A stretch of DNA of 64,000 nucleotides from Isoetes taiwanensis (taxonomy: Eukaryota; Streptophyta; Lycopodiopsida; Isoetales; Isoetaceae): contig JAJEKV010000002.1 in the NCBI GenBank assembly GCA_021234155.1, positions 43,389,203 to 43,453,202 of the forward strand. The letters run 5' to 3'. Positions 31,898 through 44,599 of this stretch are shown in pieces. Position numbers and translations under genes: made by a program. Every line of letters starts with the position of its first letter. The stretch's first letter is position 1. The notes beneath the pieces were generated by a model. That model saw only the letters and a list, made by a program, of their open reading frames with translations, made no database searches and was not told the DNA's origin.

Positions 31898-32547
31898 TGT
31901 TGAATGTTGATCATATTATAATCAGAGTAAGTTGCCAGCAAGTTGCCAGCAAATTCCAGTGAATTGCCAGAGAAAGCAAATGATTATAAGGTTAGCAGAA
32001 TGAACTAAGCATAGTTGGTCTGTAAAGGCTATTTGACTCTAGCTAGGTCGTTTGGGTTGAAAGGAGCAGAGCCAAAATTATATTATGGTTTTCGAACCTA
32101 TTTGAGACCATAGTCCTAAGGTATGATTTTAAGGTATGTTAATGGTTTATATGGTTCAATATTTTAATGAGGTCGGTCGAATAAAGCAAGGCCACATTAT
32201 AAGATTCAAATAGCAAGCTATGGAGCGAAACCGACGTTGAGGAATTGGTGCCGATTCTCCATGGATCGGTGCCGACTGCTGAAAAATATAAGAAGGATTG
32301 ATCTGTTGTATGTTTTAGTGCGGATTCATCTAGGGATGAATGCCCGAGCTGTCGAGACTATTTGATTCATTTTCATTTCATGAGCTATAGTATTCTATTC
32401 AATAAAACTGCTACAGTAATGTTCAAAGGTTAAGTCGAGTTAGCTATTTTATTGCATATAAGAAGTAAAGTTCAATAGGCTATTTGCATTGAATAGTAGA
32501 AGATTTGAGCCCCATCATTTAGACATCATATTTCTCTAATTACAACA
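31898..32547 (+). repeat. Copia 5' LTR
   Basis: 650 bp, TGTTGAATGTTGATC to TTACAACA, preceded by GTATC and followed by the tRNA-Met primer site. Confidence 0.96.
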
Positions 32548-33553
32548 GTGGTATCAGAGCCAGGTTCAAAATGTCTAGCAGATTTGGGGCATCTCTTCTA
32601 TCTGGTATTAAAGTCTATGAAGGTGGTCCTGGTTTTCAAATATGGAAAGAGCAAATTAAAAATGTACTAGAAAATGAAAACCTATGGGATTTGATGCAGG
32701 ATTCTTATGAATCTTCAAGTGCAGTTGCAGCTAGAAAGGAGAGTAGCTCGTCTGACACAAATGCAACAGGAACAACAGTGAGCAGTGGTGGAAGTGAAAA
32801 TGCAAAGATCAAAGAGGCTTATGCAATCTTGACAAGTAAAGTTGGAGCGTCCATTTTACTCAAGGTAAGAGGGAAAGCACCTGGAGAAATTTGGAGGTAC
32901 TTACTCAAACATTTTGAAGAGAAATCATCTTCTCAAATTGATGTACTAGACAAATCACTTAGGAAACTAAGACTCAAAGATGATGATGATCTTACTAAGT
33001 TTTTTTCCAAGTTTGACAATATAATAGCAGATTTGGAAGGTGCAGGAGTGGGTTTAACTGAGCAACAGAAGTCTTACACATAGCTAGAGCTGTGGAGGGG
33101 AACAAACAGCTAGCTACATTAATTCGAAATGTAGCAAAAACTAGAGAGGCAGCTGAAGACATGATAAGAACAGCGAGCAGCATAAGGTACTGTTTGATGA
33201 TTATGATGATAATGTAGAAGTGTTGTATGCTGGCAGAGGAAAGTATAAAGGAAATAGCTCCAGCAATTTAAAAGAAAAAAGGCAGGTTGGACCTTGTTAT
33301 CATTGCAAAGAGCATGGACATCTAAAAGTAGATTGTCCTAAGTTAAGAGAAGTGGAGTGCTATAATTGTGGTGGGAAGGGCCACTTTGCAAGCAGGTGCT
33401 CCAGCAGCAAAGGAGGACGGGGAAAAGGCAACAGAGGGAGGCCAGCTTTTAGAGGTCGAGGTAAAACACATGGAAAACAGAATGCAGCAGTAAATCTGGC
33501 TGAAGAAACTGAAGAAGATTCAAGTGAAATAGATGAGGATGCTGAGGTAAGAA

Positions 33554-34230
33554 CCCGGGGGATTCACCTCTATTATAGGTATATATGCCATGTGCGTTCC
33601 TTAGGTTGCCAAAAAACCCATTGTATACGATAGTTTCATATGAAAAACCCTTTGTATACGACTACATTATTTGTAAAAGAATGCAGCCCATATCATATAA
33701 TTACTTGCCCAAAACACTTTTATTTGACAACCCCTTCCATATATATACGATATCTTCTATATTATCATAGTATCAATACTTATTATGTAAACAACATGAA
33801 GTATATTATCCGTACCAAAATGTAATGTGATTAGTATGAGTTGAAGTTGATTCAATATATTGTGAGTTTAAAAAACTATTCTATTCTATTCTATATATAA
33901 ACTCGATGTCAACTTAGTTGTTTAAAATTAAAACATAAAATTCACTATGTCTAGATGTCTTAGCTCTTCATAAGCTAGCCTATAATTAATCTTATAATGT
34001 GAAATAGATGAAGCAGCCAAAACAGTAGAAGCTCATAAAAAATGACAGACCCTTACAATATGAATACGAATCAAACACTGGAACCACCACACTCCCTCTG
34101 GTATCCTACGGCATTCAAACTATAAAAACCTTATATTTTTTGTAAGTATACGGTACCAAAGAGGCAATAAAAAACCCCATTTGGTGCACTCACATGTTTC
34201 ATACCCCATAATCTAGGTGAACCCCCCGGG
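33554..34230. mobile_element. 677-bp non-autonomous TIR element inserted in the copia element
   Basis: CCCGGGGGATTCACCT (33554-33569) and AGGTGAACCCCCCGGG (34215-34230) are 16-bp inverted ends with one mismatch. GGTAAGAA flanks both sides (33546-33553, 34231-34238), an 8-bp target duplication. The interior is AT-rich (CTATTCTATTC run near 33880) and codes nothing recognisable. An 8-bp duplication suggests hAT or another 8-bp class; the CCCGGGGG terminus is not typical of hAT, so the superfamily is open. It must be younger than the host copia copy. Confidence 0.85.
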
Positions 34231-37200
34231 GGTAAGAAAAAATGATATTCTATCTATTCCAAAAGAGGAATCTAATGATTTAAATGACATGCTAATACTA
34301 GATAGTGGAGCAGAAAAAACAGTGACTGGATCAACAAAATTGCTCAAGCAAGAGAATGAAGGAAGGACTGGTTTCATTAAACTTGGAAATGGAGAATTGC
34401 AGAAAGTTCAATGTGGAGGCACGTTGGAGCTGTTTGATCTGCAAGGAAAGCCTGTAGTTTTGAAGGATGTGTTGTGTGTACCAACACTAGTCAGGAATTT
34501 AATTTCAGTAAGTCAGTTAGTAGATATGGGGTATACAGTCATTTTTGACAAACTCCAATGTACTGTGCTTTTTGGGAATAAAATAAAGTTTCTTGGAAAA
34601 AGAGTGGGGAATCTCTTTGGTTTGAACATTCATGATCTGCCTAATATTGATGCAATCATTGTTCCTGATATAAATACATGGTACCAAAGGCTCTGTCACA
34701 GCAGTAACAAAAATATAGAGATCATGTTTAAACAGGGAATGATTAAGGCTGAAAAACTGAGCAAAGGAGAAGAAATTTGTTATGGTTGCATGATGGGAAA
34801 GCACTCAAGATTACCTTTTAAAAAATCAAATAAAAGAGCAAAGAGAGTATTAGATATTATACACACAGATTTGTGTGGACCTCTCAATGTGAGAAGCATG
34901 TCTGGAAAAAGATACTTTATTACTTTCATTGACGATTTCAGTAGAAAAACCAAATGTGTATGTTTGAGAAGCAAAGACCAGGCCTTTGAGGCATTCAAAA
35001 TGTTTGCTGCAGAAGTCGAACTTGAAACTGGAAGGAAAATAAAATGCATACGATCTGACAGGGGTGGAGAATACATATCTGGAGAATTTAAAGCATATTG
35101 CAAAACTAAAGGGATTAAGAGGCAACTCACATGCAGGTTCTCTCCACAACAAAATGGTGTGGCAGAGAGGAAAAATAGAACAATCCTCAATGCTGTTAGA
35201 GCCATGCTGAAACGTACAGGATTACCCAATTTCCTTTGGGAGGAGGCTGTAAAAACAGCAGTAGAAGTTCAAAATATGTTGCCTTCTACAAGCATTAATG
35301 GAGCAATGCCCGAGATGTTTTGGTCAGGGAGAAAACCAGAGTTTGATAAGCTAAAAGCCTACGGTTGTCTAGGTTTTGTACATGTTCCCAAAGAGCTAAG
35401 GCTTAAACTTGATGACAGGGCAAAAATAGCTTACTTGGTAGGCTATGATGAGCAATCAAAAGCATACAGGATGTTTGATCCAGCAAAAAGGAAGATAATT
35501 ATAAGCAGGGATGTGGTCTTTGATGAAAGCCAGTGCTATAAATCCAGCAAGTCTATGCCTGCCAATGTTGAAAACAAAGAAGAAAGTGTGACAGAACAAA
35601 GAATGGATAACATGGCATCTATAATTGATGACGATGATACTAACACCACTATTGTGCAGGAAGATCAAACAAATGGAGAAACACAAGTTCCAGCCCTTGA
35701 AGAAGATATACCAGCAACTAAAGATCATGAGGAAACCGAAGTAAGGAGTGGCCGTGAGAAAAGGACTAATGCCCAAATACTGCAAGATGAAGCTCAGGTC
35801 AGTACTGAACTCTATGGTAGAGACTCCTCTGGAAGAAGTAGAAGATTAAAAAATATCCCTGCAGAAATAAATCTAGTTGAAATACTAGCAATGCTTGATT
35901 TTGAAGCACCAGAGAACTTTGAGGAAGCCATAAATACAGCTGATGCAAAAGAATGGAACAAAGCCATGGAAAGTGAACTTAGTGCTTTTAAAAGGACTGA
36001 TACCTTTGAACTAGTGGATCTGCCCAAAGGTAAAAATGTAATAGGGTATAAATGGATTTATAAAATCAAACAAGGAACTGATGGTAATTCAGTCAAATAC
36101 AAGGCAAGGCTTGTTGCACAGGGTTTTACCCAAAGAAAAGGCATTGACTATGAGGATACATTTTCTCCCATAGTCAAAATGACCAGCATTAGAATGCTTT
36201 TGTCATGGGCAAACGCTCAAGATCTAGAAGTGCATCATATGGATGTGACTACTGCATTTCTAAATGCCAAACTAGATGAAGATGTTTATATGAAACAGCC
36301 CCCTGGCTTTGAGCAAGGGAGAGGAAAAGTATGGAAGTTAAAACGAGCAGTCTATGGACTCAAACAGTCTCCCAGGCAATGGTATCTTTGTATGGACTCA
36401 TATTTGAAAGATCAGGGTTTTGTAAAACTTGAGGATGATGGAAACATATATCAGTTCAAGAGAGAAAAAGAATTCTGTTATATTGCCTTATATGTAGATG
36501 ACAATGTCATGATTGGAAGCAATATGAGTATTCTACGGCAATGCAAAACCATTTTGAAAAACAGGTTTGAGATGACAGACCTAGAGGAATTAAAAAAATT
36601 CTTAGGGATTGAAGTTTACAGAGATAGAAAATGGAAAATCATGACCTTATCTCAAGGACAAAATGTGGCAGGAGTCTTGAAAAGGTTTCACATGGAGGAA
36701 TGTAAAATAGTGAAAACTCCAATGGCTTCAGGAACTAAATTATCAAAGGATCAATGTCCTAAAACAGAAAAGGAGGAAATTATAGCACAAGGTTTGCCAT
36801 ATCGAGAGTTAGTTGGATGTTTGCTGTACTTAGCAAACTGTACCAGGCCAGACATTTCTTATGCAATAAATATTCTGAGTAGATATTGCAATGATCCAGG
36901 CATAGGTCATTGGCAGGCAGCAAAAAGGATCTTAAGATACCTAAAGGGTACCAGCAACTATGGTATAATGTTTAACTCAGAAAACTTAGAACTTCAATCA
37001 TCCTGTGACTCAGACTGGGGTGGAGATCCTGATGAAAGAAAACCCACTTCTGGATTTATTTTGATGCTAGGAGGTGGGCCAATATCTTGGAAATGCAAAA
37101 AAGCAAAACTCAATAGCACTCTCAACTGCAGAGGCTGAATATGCAGCCACTATACTTGCAGCCAAAGAAATTCTATGGTGTAGAAGGCTGTTAAATGAAC

Positions 37201-37472
37201 TTGGAATCACTCAGAAAGATCCATTGATTTTGCAGTCAGATAGCACTAGTTGCATTGCAATGACAAAGAACCCTGTGTTGCATGAAAGGAGCAAACATAT
37301 TGAGTTAGAAATGCACTTTATCCGTGATCTAGTGAACAGAAATATTGTACAGGTAAAATATGTACAGACTGAAAACCAACTGGCTGACATTCTCACAAAA
37401 CCTTTGATTGAAAACAGGTTTGTTAAGCTGAGAGAATGGACAAATTGCAGGGATTATAATATGAAGGGAGAG

Positions 37473-38123
37473 TGTTGAATGTTGATCATATTATAATCAG
37501 AGTAAGTTGCCAGGAAGTTGCCAGCAAATTGCCAGTGAATTGCCAGAGAAAGCAAATGATTATAAGGTTAGCAGAATGAACTAAGCATAGTTGGTCTGTA
37601 AAGGCTATTTGACTCTAGCTAGGTCGTTTGGGTTGAAAGGAGCAGAGCCAGAATTATATTATGGTTTTCGAACCTATTTGAGACCATAGTCCTAAGGTAT
37701 GATCCTAAGGTATGTTAATGGTTTATATGGTTCAATATTTTAATGAGGTCGGTCGAATAAAGCAAGGCCACATTATAAGATTCAAATAGCAAGCTATGGA
37801 GCGAAACCGACGTTGAGGAATTGGTGCCGATTCTCCATGGATCGGTGCCGACTGCTGAAAAATATAAGAAGGATTGATCTGTTGTATGTTTTAGTGCGGA
37901 TTCATCTAGGGATGAATGCCCGAGCTGTCGAGACTATTTGATTCATTTTCATTTCATGAGCTACAGTATTCTATTCAATAAAACTGCTACAGTAATGTTC
38001 AAAGGTTAAGTCGAGTTAGCTATTTTATTGCATATAAGAAGTAAAGTTCAATAGGCTATTTGCATTGAATAGTAGAAGATTTGAGCCCCATCATTTAGAC
38101 ATCATATTTCTCTAATTACAACA
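37473..38123 (+). repeat. Copia 3' LTR
   Basis: 651 bp, nearly identical to the 5' LTR, preceded by ATGAAGGGAGAG and followed by GTATC. Confidence 0.96.
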
Positions 38124-38128
38124 GTATC

Positions 38129-38266
38129 TTATCTAACCCTGTTGCTTATGGGCGACTCACATGGGCGAATTTTCCTTCAGCGTTGAAAATTGGAACATAG
38201 CTGAAGCATTGCTTCAACAGTGTGTCATGCATGGCACAAGAGATGAAGCCTCTCATTAGGGCTGAA
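38129..38266. other. Short unique stretch between copia 3' LTR and LINE-B tail
   Basis: About 140 bases. Probably the original neighbour of the pogo remnant. Nothing recognised. Confidence 0.3.
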
Positions 38267-38530
38267 AATAGAATAGAATAGAATAGAATACATTAATGCC
38301 CCTTGTGCCGCGAGGCCCCTGGACTTGTGTAGCATGGGCGAGCTCCCTAAAAAGGGTGCTACTAGCACATCACGCTGTTATGATGTAGCCTTTTCTGAAG
38401 GCTGACTTTTTTTCTTTTATTACCAGCATCCCACTTTACCTCGGCTTCGTGGCCGTGCAGTGATGCGTCGTTATCAATCAGCTTTTAACTGAACAATTTG
38501 TATGGGGCTTTATGACCCGTTTTGTACGGG

Positions 38531-41500
38531 TCATATTACGAACCCTCTTTCACTGTGCACTTCTCTGTGTCTGGTTATCATTCTTTGGATCGCGTCTGCC
38601 AAATCCCGAAGCGATTCTGTTATCGTCATCAGCATGTAGACCGGTTCCCCCCATCTTATATTTCTGTATTTGTCTCTGATGTCTCCGTAAATCGGGCAGT
38701 CATTAATCATGTGATTCTCATCCTCTATTCTTCCACCGTCACAGATTCTGCATATCCTGTCTTCCTTGTCTATCCCTCTCCACCTGTCTTTTTCGATTCT
38801 TAGATCATGACTTCCCATCCTGAATCTAGCCAGAATGTCTCTTCTGTTTTTCCCCAATATGTTATCCCGATACATCTGGTGTCCTATTTGCGGACCTGGA
38901 TTGAAAACTTGTGTGAGCCAATCTGTCTTGGGTCCTGTGTGTCTTTGCAGCCGCGCTCTTGTGGCTCTGTCTGCCCACTCCTCATTCCACTGTCTTTCTT
39001 TTATTAGGTCACTCAAGTTTAATCCCATCTCTCTGGTCCATGTTGCCACCTCTTTAAACCATCCACTGCCTGTGAGGATGTGTGACTTTGCTGATTCGGT
39101 AATTGCAATGCTAGACAGTTTCCCTTGAATGTCTCCTGCATTGTCTCTGATCAGGTACCTTATGGTTCTCTCCCATGCTCTCACCTCCATTGGTTTTTGC
39201 CCTGTTTTGAGGATCATGATTGTCAGTGGCGTATTTGTTCTTACCACAATTCACATGCGTGCCATTGCCTAAGAATTCCTTCTGCTTTTCCCAATTTCGC
39301 CGTTAGACCTGGCCCCTATGCTTCGCGGGCAGGTATAAGCGAGTGATGGCTACCGCTGCCTTTGAATAGGTAACATTTGATGTCCGATCAATTATTCTAT
39401 ACATTTACAAAAATTCTTCATGTTGAAGTAGCTCCCTATAGCTGATTGGAACCTGGCGTTAGCTCCTTTGGCCCATTTCCCTGTGCCATGCGCATCATAC
39501 CCTAGATAACTGTATTTTGTTGCTTCCTCTATGTCTTTTTCCTTATATCTGAAGGGTTTATGCCTGTTCTTATGACCAAAGATGACTATCTTAGTTTTTG
39601 CTAGATTTACGGTCAGCCCTGTCTCTTCAGAGAATTGTTCTAGAATTTTTAGCAGTCTGTGCATCCCTTCGTTTTTTGTGGCCATCATACTGAGATCATC
39701 AGCATATAGCATTATTGGTACCTTCGTGTCTCCTAATGTGGGGGCATATTCGTCCCTTTAACGTTACGCTATGTATATCCTTGCGGAGCATCTATGTATA
39801 TTCCAAGCGAGTTGGGGATAGCGGGCAGCCCCGCTTTACACTGCGTGTCACAGTTATCATCTACCGTCCTTCTTGTTCCATCTTAGCATACACCTTATGG
39901 TATAATTTTGCAATCGACCCTACCATATTTATCGGGGCTTGCATGTCTATCAATCTTTTTAATAGCTTCTCCCTCGGGACTGTGTCGAATGCTTTTCTGA
40001 AATCTACAAAGCAACAGATGATCTTCCTTCCCTGCGCTTTGTTCTGTTCTATTAATATCCAAAGAGTCACAAGATGATCGGTGGTTGAGTGTTCGGCCTG
40101 AACCACCTTTGCCCTTGTGCTCTCATATTTCCTTCTTACGCCCATTTCTTTAATTTGTTATCCGATTACTTTTCCGAACCATTTTGCGAAAGCTCACCAT
40201 TATCGTCCTATAGTTACCTGGATCCTGTCTGCTTCCTGCCTTATGTAAAGGTATGTCTCTGTTGTATGTCCATCTGTCTGGAAGTCCTGTGTGTATGATG
40301 CCATTGAAAATATGCGTGACACATGCGCCAATTTACGTCTCGACACGCCGGCAATTCCGGTCGGGCCATATAGATCCGGTGCTTTATGATTAGCCATCCT
40401 GTTTAGGGCTATCATTACCTCTAGCATGTTGAAGCATGGTTTGTCCGGATCCTGCAGTATTGGTATTGGTACCGGAGGTGCCCCTGTCTTATACAATTTA
40501 TCCAGGTAATTCTCCCATCTCGCGGTTCCAATGCCATCTTGTTCATTCCTTGCTTTCATATTGCTGTCCCCTCCCTTCTGTTTGAGTCCCCTCCAAAATC
40601 TTCGGGGCTGTTTCTTCAGCAATTTTGCCATATACCATTGGTGCTGTAGCAGGTTATTGTATCTTTTCTTCTTTAGTAATCTTATGTATGCTGCCTTTTC
40701 TTTCTGGTATGTCTCCTTTCCCCTGTGTCCTCTTGTTTTCCTTTTTTGCTCTCTACACTCGTCATCATACCATACTGATGCTCTGAATGCCCTGTTCTTT
40801 CTGATTTTGATCCTTTTCCCAAATACCTCTGTTGCTACTCTTACCATGATGTCATTGAGGGTGTTTCCATTGTCACTCGCGTTGTGTTTTCCCCAATCCC
40901 ATTCTCCCATTTCCTCCCTGACTACTTGTATGAATGTTTCTGCGTATTTCTCCTGGAATTGGATCTTCACTCTGTCTTTCTTATCCTCCTTTCTTCATGT
41001 GCTATCAATCTGTGGTGTCCCATCCATTATGATTGTTAACTTGATCGGTCTATGGCTTTCCCTTTTTCCAGTCGGCCATTCCTGTAGCATTAGTCCTTCT
41101 ATTCTTCCCACTGCTTGGTCGTTCAAGATTACATAATCCACTATGCTCTTACCATGTGCATTTTGACTCGTAAAACCTCCCGATCCCCTCCATTTCTTCA
41201 CTCCATTAGCTATGATCATCCCTGTTGCCGTGCAGACTTCCAACAGTAATTCACCTCTAGCATTGACCTCTGCTTTATCCTCTGTGTCTCTCTGCCATTC
41301 CTGTGTTCTTGCCGTGTACATTATCTGACCATCCTTCTCATCCGTGTGTGTGCTTTGTGCTTGTTCCTGTCTGGTTCTGGCATTCAAATCTCCTACTATA
41401 ATCATTGGTCCCTGTTCTTTCCATTTCATTATATTTTCCCCTAGGTCTAGCAATTCTAGCTTATCACTATTTGGCGGATAATATGTAATTATCAGAACTA

Positions 41501-41770
41501 CTTCTTGTTTGTTTTTCAATTGGATATTCAAGACCATATATCTTTTATAAATATCTGAATGTAACATACATGCATTGTTAACTATACTATTCTTTACATA
41601 ACAAGCCATACCTGCACTTCCCCTCCCTATCTTGAAATCCTTGTCTTTCCAGCACGTGAACAGCTGGTATCCTTCTTCCTCTGGCAGCCTTTTGACGTTA
41701 TGCTCCCATGTTTCTGCCAAGCATATTATGTCACAGCCGTGAGCACCTTCTAGTCTCTCTCCATCATCCC
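38531..41770 (-). pseudogene. LINE-B ORF2: endonuclease / reverse transcriptase
   Basis: Endonuclease motifs (ETWEHNVKRL, VGDLNARTRQEQ, SHRPIKLTI), RT motifs (NHKAPDLYGPT, DFRKAFDTVPREKLL, MLYADDLSMMATK) and the C-terminal CRICDGGRIEDENHMINDC are present, ending GFVI-TGA at 38531. Breaks include a TGA after QIDST (about 40995) where LINE-A has Gly, and frameshifts near 40200, 39850 and 39250. At the position of the LINE-A stop at 11511, this copy has CAA. Confidence 0.87.
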
Positions 41771-42048
41771 ACGGGTACCCGGTACAATTCCAGTACCATA
41801 ATGTCAGCGTCTTTTCCCTCGAGGTTGCTCCTTCGGGGTCTCCATGTTTTCTGTACCATTGCCTGTTCTCCTTGGTCTTCCTCTGGTCTTCATTGTCGGG
41901 GTTGGCCCTCCGAACCCTGCTTGTGTTGTTCGGTCTTCGCTTCCTCCGCTTCCGCTTCTTCCTGTTGCTCTGTTCTGGTTCCCTTCTAACGTGATCGCTC
42001 TCAGTGCTCCCCCCTGCTATCTGCTCTCCAGCCCCTGTTGTATTGCCT

Positions 42049-42884
42049 TCAGGGGGTGTATATGTTTTTCTTTTCTGCTTCTGTTGATTTTGCTATCCCC
42101 TGCGTCCCCACTATCTGTTCTTGCGGTTGAGTCGCTTGTTCTTTTACCCTCTTGTGGATGTAGACTTTGCCATTCTTGACCCCCGCCTGTATCCCTGCTT
42201 GGTTCAGCTCCCTGGCTTTGGCTAATTCCCTGTGTAGCCCCTGTCGCTGCATCACCGTTAAGGACTCCTGCACTTTGATTCCATTCCTCAATCTGGATCC
42301 CATCCGCAGGATTCTTTCTTTGGTTGCCATGTCTCTCACTGTCAGGTTTATATGCCTCGATCTCCCCCTCCATTGGCCTGACCGTAGGGCCTTGACGATG
42401 ACGCCCCTGTGTTCCTTGAACACCGTCTCTATCACTTCTGCAGTAACTTGATATATATCCTCATTAGGTCTCTCCGCTATCCCAATTAGCCTAACATCAT
42501 GCTTAATTTTACTTTGCTCCTCATATTCCATAATGTGGCTTTATCCTATCAAATGACTCCCATGCATCCAGCTCAACATTTGATTTCTCTAATTCAACCA
42601 ACCTTTGCAGGATCTTTGCTTTCTCCTCTTCGATCTCGTCCATTCTGCGCTGCATTTCCTCGTTCGTCTTCTCCACCCCTCCTACTCTCACGTCCATGCT
42701 AGCGATGGCTATTTTGTTACTGTCGCACGTTTCAGCCAGCGCGTTGAGTGCATCCAAGTTCGGGATCTTTGATTCTAGCTGCTTGTCCATCTGTGCTAGG
42801 AAATCCTTAAGATCCTGTTGGCTCCTTGGCTCTTCTTGGCATCCGCTCTCCTCTGGCTGGCTCTTTGTTATCTTTGTCGGCCAT
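42049..42884 (-). pseudogene. LINE-B ORF1: coiled-coil and L1-ORF1p-like protein
   Basis: ATG at 42882-42884 (MADKDNKEPARG). The coiled coil (IDEI-like EEEKAKILQRLVELEKS) and the RRM/C-terminal domains (VRLIGIAERPNEDIY, RHINLTVRDMATKER, RQGLHRELAKARELN) follow, ending TGA near 42049. The frame is interrupted near 42800 and again near 42525. Confidence 0.78.
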
Positions 42885-43372
42885 AGCTCTTGTTTGCAAG
42901 AAAGCTCTGTGGTGACTTTTGGCAGTGCGCTCGTACTAGACTCTCTCTTGTAAGGTAGCCGTGGTACCTCCTTAAGACTATATATTTCCTCCTTCTAAAC
43001 GGTATTTTTATTTAAAATTACCGTTTTAATTTGAATTTCAAAATTTCAAACTGACCATAATTATTCCGCCCATCTCTTTTTATTGTTATTCAACTTCCTT
43101 CGTCTGTTGTCCAAGGTTGATCCTTTTCGGGGCCTTTCGGGGCCGATTAGTTTGGTAGCTGCCTGTCTGCATTGATTATGTATTTACATGTCAGTATTTC
43201 GTCCTTCTGTACTTCTGTACTTCTGTATCTCTGTATCTCTGTAGTTCTGTATCTCTGTGTTTCCGTACATGTGTCATTTTGGTGAACTGGAACCATTTGG
43301 GGGCCGTGCCCGCGCTCTCCTGGTCTATGGCGGGGGTTAAACCCCTCAGTCCATAATTTGCCCCCTATCCAT

Positions 43373-43750
43373 ATTATCGACAATTTCATCACCTGAGGTA
43401 TTCTTCATACCCCGCTAGAAGTCGTATGTTGTTCTCCAGATACTTTAGTGAGTTTTTAGTGGTCCGAGTTACCAGTTGGTGGGTCCAGCCCATCGCTATC
43501 CTGGTGTACGGCGGAGGCTTAGCCTCTCTGTCCCGTAACTTGCCCCGTCCACCTTTTACTCAGGTCGGTAAAAAACAGAGCAAATGAGGTATTCTTCATA
43601 CCCTGCTAAAAGTCATATGCCGTTCTCCAAATGTTAACGAGTTTTTAGTGGTCCGGGTTACCAGTTGGTGGGTCTAGCCCTCGCTATCCTGGTGTACGGC
43701 GAAGGCCTAGCCTCTCTGTCCCGTAGCTTGCCCCGTCCGCCTTTTACTCT
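43373..43750 (-). repeat. Two tandem 5' monomers of LINE-B
   Basis: Each begins GAGTAAAAGGYGGACGGGGC and ends near GTATGAAGAATACCTCA, 189-190 bases apart. The layout resembles tandem promoter monomers of mouse L1. LINE-A has one copy at 7611-7800. Confidence 0.85.
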
Positions 43751-43758
43751 GAGGTTCT

Positions 43759-44599
43759 TTTGTTCTTTGTTTGTACCTTCATTGGTCCCGCTTTACCTTT
43801 ACCCTTACGAGGCTTGTTCAGCATGGCATAGTATCCTTGTCCTTTGCTTATCTGTCGTCCCTCATCTTGTATTTCCCTTGGCTTCGACATGTTCGCCACC
43901 CTTTTTGTTCTGATTCGATCTTTGTCGCGGTATGGTCCATTTCTCTAATTTTGTCTGGTATCTTTTCTATTCTATTGCCAAATGTATCCCGGTGTCGTCT
44001 CTAATGCTTACTGACCTTGTATATATCCGCTGGTGTAACTGGTCAACATTATACTCCCACATTGTTCCCCATTATGTTCTATGTTGTTAGAATCCGCAGT
44101 TTCCCATACCTTTGTTCATTGTCTCCATGGGGTATAATACTTTAGATCAGAATCAATTCATTACTGAGGTAATTTAAGAATATACAATGAAGCTACTTTA
44201 CCAATGACAGCCATTATTTCAGATTTTCTTCATTCAAAATTCTCTAAACAGAGATAATACATATGTATACATACATCATTGAAAACATTTGAAGCATTCA
44301 GCTATGCTTAATGCATGGATTTCTCTCAATTGGCATATTTCCTTTCTTCCTGCATACTGCATCTATTTAATTCATTTAGACAATCCTGCTCAGCCGAGGG
44401 CTGTTACAGGTTACCCATCCTATTGACCGGGATCATACGTAAAGCAAGAGCTAAAGATAATTGATTCAAAACAGAAGATGAGAATAGAACTATTAGAAAG
44501 ACAAAAAGATTCTAAGACTAAACTCTAAACTTATCCACCTCGGGCCTCTTCCATTTTCCCTTCTTCCCGCCTTCTCCTTGCTGCTTCATTTCATAGCTT
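43759..44599. other. Unassigned stretch
   Basis: 43759-44100 may be further LINE-B 5' leader. 44160-44600 is AT-rich with no recognised gene, repeat or RNA. Confidence 0.3.

Larger units (their letters stand above)
31898..38123 (+). mobile_element. Ty1/copia LTR retrotransposon, both LTRs present, young
   Basis: Two LTRs (31898-32547 and 37473-38123, TGTTGA...CAACA) differ at only about half a dozen positions in 650, so insertion is recent. The 5-bp target duplication GTATC is present on both sides (31893-31897, 38124-38128). The primer site TGGTATCAGAGCCAGG (32549 on) matches initiator tRNA-Met. A purine-rich tract precedes the 3' LTR. Parts in order: gag with zinc knuckle (about 32.6-33.5 kb), protease (34.3), integrase (34.7-35.5), reverse transcriptase (35.9-36.7) and RNase H (37.0-37.4), the copia order with integrase before RT. 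It is broken: about three breaks in coding parts plus one inserted TIR element. Confidence 0.97.
38267..43758 (-). mobile_element. LINE-B: second copy of the LINE family, opposite strand
   Basis: Same family as LINE-A, nearly identical in sequence. The 3' tail on the minus strand is four TATTC pentamers (38267-38287 on the plus strand as GAATA repeats). The 5' end has two tandem monomers of about 190 bp (roughly 43373-43561 and 43562-43750) where LINE-A has one. Similarity to LINE-A ends at about 43758; the element may run further, to about 44.1 kb, but I cannot show it. Target duplication not found. Confidence 0.93.
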
